A stretch of 6,295 nt of DNA, taken from an uncultured Porphyromonadaceae bacterium (GTDB lineage: Bacteria; Bacteroidota; Bacteroidia; Bacteroidales; Muribaculaceae). This document shows positions 1 to 5,838 of this stretch, piece after piece; position 1 is the first letter of the stretch; each line of letters opens with the position of its first letter. The stretch covers positions 1 to 6,295 of the forward strand of contig CAMVDK010000185.1 in the NCBI GenBank assembly GCA_947166165.1, given 5' to 3'. Both the position numbers and the translations under genes were made by a program. The notes under the pieces are model-generated. The model was given only the letters and a program-made list of their open reading frames with translations, had not been told where the DNA came from and did no database searches.

Positions 1-157
1 CTGCTCAGCAATCAAGCCCAATTCGGCTCAAGCAATTTATAGAACCCACCATAAGAAACCGGCCCTGCCGAGACGGTTGAAAAGAAGTTTTCCGATCGCC
101 GCAAAGCGGGACAATGGGGTCGGAGGTTTTTGACCCACTTTGCGAGGATGAGGGGTG
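1..157. other. Non-coding or unassigned left edge, downstream of the GLUG/dockerin gene
   Basis: This stretch follows the stop codon of the minus-strand secreted-protein gene, and I see no convincing gene in it. It contains a 49-codon minus-strand frame (listed separately) and a few short self-complementary pieces. One is CCGC/GCGG around 99-109, nested inside CCGA (92-95) and TCGG (119-122) and followed on the plus strand by a T run near 127-131. Another is CGGC/GCCG at 60-70, which on the minus strand is followed by GGTTTCTT. The second could be a weak terminator for the minus-strand gene, but its stem is only four pairs. No tRNA, insertion-sequence end or CRISPR repeat is visible. Confidence 0.5.
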
Positions 158-161
158 TCAT
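12..161 (-). CDS. Possible 49-residue small protein, start overlapping the upstream stop (ATGA)
   Basis: A minus-strand frame begins with an ATG at 161-159 that shares bases with the TGA (160-158) of the 496-residue secreted protein. This gives the ATGA arrangement often seen with translational coupling. It encodes 49 residues and stops at 14-12. The peptide is basic in its first half (KWVKNLRPHC, LRRSENFF) and ends in an aromatic/glycine-rich part (SYGGFYKLLEPNWA). I see no signal peptide, membrane segment or recognised domain. It has no promoter of its own, so it would be expressed only by read-through. A chance open frame, or a non-coding repeat family that happens to be open, is at least as likely. 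Confidence 0.2.
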   Translation of the reverse strand: MTPLILAKWVKNLRPHCPALRRSENFFSTVSAGPVSYGGFYKLLEPNWA

Positions 162-1648
162 TGGGCCAGAATCTGGTTGATGAGCATGTTCACATCGTCG
201 ATGTCGACCGCGCCGTCGCCATTGATGTCGCCGTTGTAGTCGGGATTGTCGATGTCGAGGTCCAGAATCAGGTTGATGACCATGTTCACATCGTTGATGT
301 CGACCTGGGTGGCGAGAGCGGTGACGGGAATGAATCTGAACTTCCGACCATGATTGGCGTAAAGGATGGTGCTGACGTCGTGGTCGCAAGGCTTGACGAC
401 CAGTCTGCCTTCGTCGTCAAGATAGAACGCTTCGTCGCCGTCGAGCGTCCACCAGAATGAGTCGGTCAGATTGTGATACAGCTTGGCTGGTGCGCTCATG
501 GTGAGCCGCGTGTCGCCATGCTTGAACACGATGGTGGCTGCCCCCAGGATCGACGTGCGCTCTTGATGGAAAGTCCAGAGTTGGGGATACATCCCTTCTT
601 GCTTGGTCCATGCGCGCGAGCCCGACCAGATGGTGTCGATCAGTTGTTGGGTGTCGACGCCTTTGATGCCGTCGTCGCTGATGTTGTCGTAGATGCAAAT
701 CTGGCGGTCGAAGCAGTTGTCGCTGAACTTCACCTTGTCGGCAGTCTCTACCACGCCGGCAATGGCTCCCACACGGTCCTTCAATCTGCCTGGCCAAATC
801 ACGGCGGTGCACAGCGAGGAATTGACTTCGCTGCCTGGCATAGCCGTGGCCACGATGCCGCCAATCACGCTTCCACCATTGAGAAGTCCATTGCTCAGGC
901 AATTGCTCACTCCACCGGAGTTCTCGCCAACGATTCCGCCTAATTGGGCGTAGATGCTTCCCTTGAGCATACCGGTGTTCTGGCTGCGCGCCACCAAGCC
1001 ATTGTTGCGGGCGGCGATGCCTCCCACGAAGCCGCGTTGCGCACCAGTGATGGCTCCCTCATTGAAGCAGTCGTCCACACGGCCCGTGGAACCCACGCGG
1101 TAGACCAAGCCTCCCACTTCGTGGTCGGCATAGATGTCGGCGCGGTTGATGCAGTGACTGACAGTCCCTTGAACATCGTAGGCCAGAGGGGCTAAGTAAC
1201 CTCTCGCAGTGAACGAACACGACTCGTCGATAGTCAGATTCAGGATGGCGCCTTCCTCACCCAGGTAGACCACCAGGGCTGTGGGCGTTTCGGTCATGGC
1301 CTCGGTCGAGTAGCCGGCGTCCCTTGTGTCCACTTTCCAGCCGCCGATGCTGTGCTTGTTGCCATCGATCACTCCGCGGAAAGGCGTCTCGGCATGGCTG
1401 CTGATGGGAGCGAAGCTGACGTCAAAACCTATGTAGATGTCCGAGGTCAGCATCAGCGTCTTGCCCGCAAAGTCGAGTCCCAGCTCATTGGTGGCGTGCG
1501 AGAGCGTCATCAAGTCCTCACAGTTGTTGATCAGATAGGGGTCATCCCATGTGCCGGAACCCTGAAGGCCAATGTTGTCGTCAGCGTGAATGGCGAGCGC
1601 GCTCATCATGGCAAGCGCGGCCATCAGAATGAGTCTAATCGTTTTCAT
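158..1648 (-). CDS. Secreted GLUG-motif protein with C-terminal dockerin-like domain
   Basis: A 496-residue secreted protein of unknown function. Residues 1-22 form a signal peptide: basic MKTIR, a hydrophobic core, and a likely cut after IHA. Residues 30-104 have the layout usual at the start of GLUG proteins (GSGTWDDPYLI, then a PFRGVIDGNKHSIGG block). Residues 175-267 carry GLUG-like repeats such as VGGLVYRV, VGGIAARNNG, LGGIVGENSGG and IGGIVA, suggesting a repetitive beta fold. Residues 340-360 (WSGSRAW...GMYPQLWTF) match the usual end of such regions. Residues 365-445 look like a small beta domain. Residues 449-494 are dockerin-like: the second loop, DINGDGAVDIDD (474-485), has the calcium ligands, but the first does not. 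The ATG at 1648 was chosen because the signal peptide starts there and a promoter box lies 45 bases upstream; a longer frame reaching 1894 would run through that box into pyrC. Likely extracellular or surface-exposed. The partner and substrate are unknown. Confidence 0.88.
   Translation of the reverse strand: MKTIRLILMAALAMMSALAIHADDNIGLQGSGTWDDPYLINNCEDLMTLSHATNELGLDFAGKTLMLTSDIYIGFDVSFAPISSHAETPFRGVIDGNKHSIGGWKVDTRDAGYSTEAMTETPTALVVYLGEEGAILNLTIDESCSFTARGYLAPLAYDVQGTVSHCINRADIYADHEVGGLVYRVGSTGRVDDCFNEGAITGAQRGFVGGIAARNNGLVARSQNTGMLKGSIYAQLGGIVGENSGGVSNCLSNGLLNGGSVIGGIVATAMPGSEVNSSLCTAVIWPGRLKDRVGAIAGVVETADKVKFSDNCFDRQICIYDNISDDGIKGVDTQQLIDTIWSGSRAWTKQEGMYPQLWTFHQERTSILGAATIVFKHGDTRLTMSAPAKLYHNLTDSFWWTLDGDEAFYLDDEGRLVVKPCDHDVSTILYANHGRKFRFIPVTALATQVDINDVNMVINLILDLDIDNPDYNGDINGDGAVDIDDVNMLINQILAQ
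166..209. repeat. Direct repeat copy A inside the dockerin-like coding region
   Basis: These 44 bases match 262-305 with three differences, at an exact offset of 96 bases (32 codons). They encode the second dockerin helix segment, VDIDDVNMLINQIL, on the minus strand. Dockerins are internally duplicated, so a protein-level repeat is expected. The high DNA identity suggests a recent duplication or gene conversion. Confidence 0.85.
262..305. repeat. Direct repeat copy B inside the dockerin-like coding region
   Basis: This is the partner of the copy at 166-209. It encodes the first dockerin helix segment, VDINDVNMVINLIL. The repeat stops at the point where the calcium-binding first half of the loop would have to be encoded. 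The preceding residues (PVTALAT) do not resemble the DINGDG of the other copy. Confidence 0.85.
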
Positions 1649-1692
1649 ATCTGTATATATTAAATGACTATTACAATGCCACATCCAATCTG

Positions 1693-1700
1693 CAAATATA
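1693..1700 (-). promoter_or_regulatory. Bacteroidetes-type -7 box for the secreted GLUG/dockerin gene
   Basis: Read on the minus strand these bases are TATATTTG, an exact match to the Bacteroidetes -7 consensus TAnnTTTG, followed by CA. Transcription would start roughly seven bases further on, giving an untranslated leader of nearly 40 bases rich in A and T before the ATG at 1648. No TTTG is found at the -33 spacing; that area is only T-rich. Confidence 0.6.
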
Positions 1701-1723
1701 GCCACAATTCCAGAAAAAAACAC

Positions 1724-1731
1724 TACTTTTG
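1724..1731 (+). promoter_or_regulatory. Bacteroidetes-type -7 box for pyrC
   Basis: The sequence TACTTTTG matches TAnnTTTG and continues as CAAAAAAAA. The pyrC ATG is only 15 bases after the first base following the box, so the predicted leader is very short, about 5 to 10 bases, and A-rich. No TTTG is visible 19-21 bases upstream. The box lies 23 bases from the oppositely oriented box at 1693-1700, so the two promoters may compete for sigma factor or share regulation. Confidence 0.55.
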
Positions 1732-1745
1732 CAAAAAAAATTATC

Positions 1746-3095
1746 ATGGAGTTGATTTTTAACGCCAAAGTGGTCAACGAAGGTACTGTTTCCCATGGGT
1801 ATGTTGCTGTCGAAGAGGGCGTAATCGTTGCTCTTGGTGAAGGATTTCCCAGCGAATCGCTGATGAGGCAGGCCGAGGTGGTGACCGACGTCAATGGCGA
1901 CTATCTGCTGCCAGGCGTGATTGACGAGCACGTGCACCTGCGCGAGCCGGGCATGACCCACAAGGGCGACATCGCCAGCGAGACGCTGGCCGCAGTGGCG
2001 GGCGGGGTGACCTCGGTGATCGACATGCCCAACGTGGCCCCGCCCACCGTGACGCAAGCCGCGCTCGACGACAAGCTGGAGCGCATGGCGCACACCTCGC
2101 TGGTGAACTACAGCGCCTATGCAGGTGCCACGGCCACCAACCTTGACTGGCTGCGAAGCATTGACTACCGGCAGGTGGTCGGCATGAAGGTGTTTCTTGG
2201 CTCGTCGACCGGTGGCCTGCTGCTCGACGACGCCGCGGCGCTGCGCAGACTGTTCGACAGCGTGCCGGCGCTCATCGCTGCGCACTGCGAGCACGAGGAC
2301 ACCATAGCGCGCAACCGCAGCCAGTGGCGAGCCGAACACGGCGACTACATCCCCGCAGCCGTCCATCCGCTGGTGCGCAGCCGCGAGGCTTGCTTCGAGA
2401 GCACGCGGCAGGCAGTGGAATTGGCACACGCCACTGGCGCACGGCTGCACGTGCTGCACGTGAGCACTGCCGACGAGTTGGCGCTCTTCGACGACTCCTC
2501 CACACCGCTGGCACAGAAACGCATCACTGCCGAGGCCTGTGTGGGTCACCTGTGGTTCAGCGACCTCGACTATGCCCGCCTGGGCAACCGCATCAGGGTA
2601 AACCCGGCTGTGAAAACCCTTGCCGACCGCGAGGCGCTGCGTCGCGCAGTGGCCGAGCGCCGCATCGATGTGGTGGCCACCGACCACGCTCCGCATTTAC
2701 TGACCGAAAAATATGAAAATCTGTTAAAAGTCCCATCGGGAATGCCTTTGGCACAGTTTTCGCTAGTAGCCATGCTGGAGCTGGCACATCAAGGCGTGTT
2801 CACCATCGAGCGCGTCGTGCAGGCCATGTGCCACGCGCCGGCCGAGCTGCTCGCCATTGCCCGCCGCGGTTATCTGCGCGTGGGCTATCAGGCCGACATG
2901 GTGCAGGTGCATCCTGTGGCCGAGGGTTGGACAGTGACCGACGCCGATGTGCTGTCGCGCTGCAAGTGGACTCCCCTTGTGGGCGCCACGATGCACCACC
3001 GAGTGATGCGCACTTGGGTCAACGGGCATCCCACCTACGACCAAGGCCACATCGATTCGGGGGCACACGGACAGCAGCTCATCTTTGACCATTAA
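1746..3095 (+). CDS. pyrC: Dihydroorotase
   Basis: This 449-residue cytoplasmic enzyme of de novo pyrimidine synthesis reversibly cyclises N-carbamoyl-L-aspartate to L-dihydroorotate. The amidohydrolase metal centre is complete. DEHVHLREPG (60-69) gives H62, H64 and the substrate-binding R66. GMKVFLGSSTG (146-156) places K148 at the carboxylated-lysine position. H180 (AAHCEHED), H238 (LHVLHVST) and D313 (ATDHAPH) supply the remaining ligands and the catalytic acid. GGVTSVIDMPN (86-96) is also typical. Length and motifs fit the longer, class I-like dihydroorotases rather than the E. coli type of about 350 residues. Allantoinase and dihydropyrimidinase are relatives, but REPG with the DMPN and ATDHAPH blocks favours dihydroorotase. 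The ATG at 1746 is the first in frame and follows a promoter box closely. The ATPase gene follows after 38 bases, so co-transcription is likely. The first 40 codons are clearly richer in A/T than the rest. Confidence 0.95.
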   Translation: MELIFNAKVVNEGTVSHGYVAVEEGVIVALGEGFPSESLMRQAEVVTDVNGDYLLPGVIDEHVHLREPGMTHKGDIASETLAAVAGGVTSVIDMPNVAPPTVTQAALDDKLERMAHTSLVNYSAYAGATATNLDWLRSIDYRQVVGMKVFLGSSTGGLLLDDAAALRRLFDSVPALIAAHCEHEDTIARNRSQWRAEHGDYIPAAVHPLVRSREACFESTRQAVELAHATGARLHVLHVSTADELALFDDSSTPLAQKRITAEACVGHLWFSDLDYARLGNRIRVNPAVKTLADREALRRAVAERRIDVVATDHAPHLLTEKYENLLKVPSGMPLAQFSLVAMLELAHQGVFTIERVVQAMCHAPAELLAIARRGYLRVGYQADMVQVHPVAEGWTVTDADVLSRCKWTPLVGATMHHRVMRTWVNGHPTYDQGHIDSGAHGQQLIFDH

Positions 3096-3133
3096 GAGAC
3101 AGAAAACAGGGTTCCGCCCACCCAAATGACAAT

Positions 3134-5773
3134 ATGAAATCATACAAAGGACTGACCAGCAAGCAAGTAGAGGCGAGCCGGGCCAAGCATGGCGACAACG
3201 TGCTCACGCCGCCCGCCAGCCGCTCGCTGTGGTCGCAATTCATCGAAAAATTCAACGACCCACTCATCAAAATCCTGCTTGTGGCGCTCATACTTTCGGC
3301 GGCAATGGCCGTGTGGGAGTATGTGAGCCTCGGCAAGGGCATTGAGGTGCTGCTTGAGCCAGTGGGCATCTTTGTGGCCATCGTGCTGGCCACGATGGTG
3401 GGCTTTGTGGTGGAGGTGAACGCCAACAAGAAGTTCGAACTGCTCAACCAGAGCAACGACAACCTGGCGGTGAAGGTGGTGCGCAACGGCCGTGTGCGCC
3501 AGGTGCCACGCCGCGACATCGTGGTGGGCGACATCGTGCTGCTCGAGGCCGGAGAGCGGGTGCCCGCCGACGGCACGCTGCTCGACAGCGTGGCGCTCAG
3601 CATCGACGAAAGCTCGCTCACCGGCGAGCCGCAGACGTGGAAAACGCACCTGCAAACCGATGCCAGCCAGCAGAGCACCACTTATGCCGCCAACCAACTG
3701 CTGCGTGGCAGCACGGTGATGGAGGGCAGCGGCGTGATGCGCGTGGAGCGCGTGGGCGACAACACCGAGTACGGGCGCGTGGCCACCGAGGCGCAAATCG
3801 ACAACGGTGTCAAGACGCCGCTCATGAAGCAACTCGACCGGCTGGGGGGCATCATCGCACGGGCTAGCTACGCGATTGCGGCGCTCATTGTGGTGGGACG
3901 CATGCTTGTGTTCTGGCTCGACGACGACCCTGACACGTTATTGGGTTTCATTCAATATGGCATAGAGACGGTCATGATTGCCATCACGCTCATCGTGGTG
4001 AGCGTGCCTGAGGGATTGCCGATGAGCATCACGCTGAGCCTGGCACTGAGCATGCACCGCATGCTGCGCTCGGGCAACCTAGTGCGCCGCATGCACGCCT
4101 GCGAGACAATGGGCGCAGCCACCGTAATATGCACCGACAAGACGGGCACACTGACTCAAAACCAGATGCAGGTGGCCCATGCCGAGTTTGCCGGCGAGGC
4201 ACCCGACGAGGTTGTCACGCTGAGTCTGGCGTGCAACGCCACAGCGCACCTCGACGATGCCGAGCGTGTCAAAGTGATTGGCAACCCCACCGAGGGAGCG
4301 CTGCTACTGTGGCTGCGCGAGCAAGGCACCGACTACTTGTCTGTGCGCGAACAATGCACCTTGGAGCGGCAAGTGCCGTTCAGCACCGAGCGAAAATGCA
4401 TGACCACCCTGCTCCACACCCCCGAAGGCCGACGTCTGCTGTTGCTCAAGGGTGCGCCCGAAATCGTCATGCAGCGCTGCTCGATGCACCCGTCGCCTGC
4501 CATCACCGAGCAACTGCACAGCTACCAGCTCAAGGCGATGCGCACGCTGGCCTTCGCCTATGCAGAGCTTGACGACGACACAGCGGTCGACACCGCCGAC
4601 CCCCTGCGCGGGCAGCAGCTGCACTGGTTGGGCTACGTGGCCATCAGCGACCCGGTGCGTCCCGATGTGCCCGAGGCCATCCGTGAGTGCCACGATGCCG
4701 GCGTAGACGTGAAAATCGTGACCGGCGACAACCCCGACACCGCCCGCGAGGTGGCTCGGCAGGTGGGCATCTGGAGCGATGACGACGACAGCGCCGAGCA
4801 TGCGCTGGTGAGCGGATCCGACTTTGCCGCCATGACCGACGACGAAGCCATCGAGGTGGCACGCCAAGTGAAGGTGATGTCGCGCGCCCGGCCGCAGGAC
4901 AAGTCGCGACTGGTGGAGCTGCTGCAGCGCAGCGGCGAGGTGGTGGCGGTGACCGGCGACGGCACCAACGACGCTCCAGCGTTGAAGAAGGCACACGTGG
5001 GCCTGTCGATGGGCGACGGCACCCATGTGGCGCGCGAAGCGAGCGACATCGTGATTCTCGACAACTCGTTCGCCAGCATCAACCGCGCCGTGCTCTGGGG
5101 ACGCTCACTCTATCGCAACATACAGCGGTTCATTATCTTCCAGCTCGCGGTCAACGTGTGTGCCTGCCTCGTGGTGGGGTTGAGTTCGTTTGTGTGCAAG
5201 CAGTCGCCGCTGTCGGTGACGCAGATGTTGTGGGTGAACCTGATTATGGACACCTTTGCCGCGCTTGCGCTGGCATCACTGCCACCAAACCACGAGGTGA
5301 TGCACGATGCCCCGCGGCGACAAGGCGAAAGCATCATCACGCGTTCGATGATGAAATTCATCGTGGGCACGGGCGGGGCTTTCGCGATACTGATGATGGG
5401 CGTCTTCTTCTACTTCATCCATCGCCACATGGCTGGCGAGGGTGGCAGCGTGATCAGCCAGCACATCAGCACATGGGAGCTCTCGGTGTTCTTCACCATA
5501 TTTGTTTTCCTGCAATTCTGGAACATGTTCAACGCCAAGTCGTTTGCCAGCGGCCATGGGGCGTTGCACAACCTGGGTGGCAGCCGCATTTTCCTGTCGG
5601 TGGCAGCAACCATCGCACTGGGGCAGGTGCTGATTGTGCAAGTGGCCTACAAGGTGTTCAATGTGGAGCCGCTCAGCCTCGTCGATTGGACGTGGATTGT
5701 GGCCGGCACATCGGTTGTGCTATGGATAGGCCAACTATGGCATTCCTTGCGCAACAAATGCGCTAGAATCTGA
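3134..5773 (+). CDS. PMCA-type calcium-translocating P-type ATPase
   Basis: This complete 879-residue inner-membrane pump probably exports Ca2+ from the cytoplasm using ATP. Membrane segments lie at about 44-62, 74-94, 242-261, 275-304, 664-686, 696-716, 741-761, 781-799, 817-838 and 850-872, giving the ten of a P2-type pump. The actuator loop is TGEP (163-166; TGES is usual). The phosphorylated aspartate is D335 in CTDKTGT. The nucleotide domain has FSTERKCM (416-423) and KGAPE (439-443). The phosphorylation domain has TGD (530-532) and TGDGTNDAP (607-615). VPEGLP in M4 (291-296, E293) and LWVNLIMDTFAALALA in M6 (N702, D706) match plasma-membrane Ca2+ ATPases. M5 has VNVCA with no acidic residue, as in pumps with a single calcium site. 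No calmodulin-binding tail is present. The ATG at 3134 lies 38 bases after pyrC with no promoter between, so read-through from pyrC is likely. The substrate is inferred from motifs; Mn2+ transport cannot be excluded. Confidence 0.93.
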   Translation: MKSYKGLTSKQVEASRAKHGDNVLTPPASRSLWSQFIEKFNDPLIKILLVALILSAAMAVWEYVSLGKGIEVLLEPVGIFVAIVLATMVGFVVEVNANKKFELLNQSNDNLAVKVVRNGRVRQVPRRDIVVGDIVLLEAGERVPADGTLLDSVALSIDESSLTGEPQTWKTHLQTDASQQSTTYAANQLLRGSTVMEGSGVMRVERVGDNTEYGRVATEAQIDNGVKTPLMKQLDRLGGIIARASYAIAALIVVGRMLVFWLDDDPDTLLGFIQYGIETVMIAITLIVVSVPEGLPMSITLSLALSMHRMLRSGNLVRRMHACETMGAATVICTDKTGTLTQNQMQVAHAEFAGEAPDEVVTLSLACNATAHLDDAERVKVIGNPTEGALLLWLREQGTDYLSVREQCTLERQVPFSTERKCMTTLLHTPEGRRLLLLKGAPEIVMQRCSMHPSPAITEQLHSYQLKAMRTLAFAYAELDDDTAVDTADPLRGQQLHWLGYVAISDPVRPDVPEAIRECHDAGVDVKIVTGDNPDTAREVARQVGIWSDDDDSAEHALVSGSDFAAMTDDEAIEVARQVKVMSRARPQDKSRLVELLQRSGEVVAVTGDGTNDAPALKKAHVGLSMGDGTHVAREASDIVILDNSFASINRAVLWGRSLYRNIQRFIIFQLAVNVCACLVVGLSSFVCKQSPLSVTQMLWVNLIMDTFAALALASLPPNHEVMHDAPRRQGESIITRSMMKFIVGTGGAFAILMMGVFFYFIHRHMAGEGGSVISQHISTWELSVFFTIFVFLQFWNMFNAKSFASGHGALHNLGGSRIFLSVAATIALGQVLIVQVAYKVFNVEPLSLVDWTWIVAGTSVVLWIGQLWHSLRNKCARI

Positions 5774-5785
5774 GCGCATCTATTT
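5758..5785 (+). terminator. Candidate intrinsic terminator spanning the ATPase stop codon
   Basis: ATGCGCT (5758-5764) and AGCGCAT (5773-5779) form a perfect seven-pair stem with an eight-base loop that contains most of the stop codon. It is followed by CTATTTGCTTAATT, which is T-rich but not a clean T run. The position, at the end of the probable pyrC-ATPase transcript and before a new promoter, fits a terminator. The poor T tract keeps this tentative. Confidence 0.45.
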
Positions 5786-5814
5786 GCTTAATTGCATTTA
5801 TTGTAGTATATTTG
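5783..5814 (+). promoter_or_regulatory. Bacteroidetes housekeeping promoter of the AAA-ATPase-like gene
   Basis: TTTG at 5783-5786 and TATATTTG at 5807-5814 are separated by exactly 20 bases. This matches both the sequence and the spacing of the Bacteroidetes -33/-7 promoter. The start of transcription would be near 5820, leaving a leader of under 20 bases, AT-rich and without a Shine-Dalgarno sequence, before the ATG at 5839. It is the best promoter in the window. Confidence 0.75.
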
Positions 5815-5838
5815 CAATCGGAATACAAAACAAGAGTC

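Noticed and set aside
92..131. Nested hairpin followed by a T run, as a plus-strand terminator
   Set aside because: The stems are only four pairs each with a large bulge, and no plus-strand gene is seen to its left, so it is mentioned only in the description of the left edge.
166..305. Two similar 44-base repeats as a CRISPR-like or mobile-element signal
   Set aside because: There are only two copies, they are in frame within a coding region, and the dockerin duplication explains them.
1649..1894. N-terminal extension of the secreted protein by 82 residues
   Set aside because: The longer frame runs through a promoter box and into the pyrC coding region, and it would bury the obvious signal peptide that begins at 1648.
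1671..2696. 341-codon minus-strand frame opposite pyrC
   Set aside because: It is rich in His, Arg, Val and Gly, as expected for the antisense of a GC-rich gene; pyrC with all its catalytic motifs explains the stretch.
4304..5026. 240-codon minus-strand frame opposite the ATPase
   Set aside because: It has shadow composition (His/Ala/Val-rich) and lies over the conserved nucleotide-binding and phosphorylation domains of the pump.
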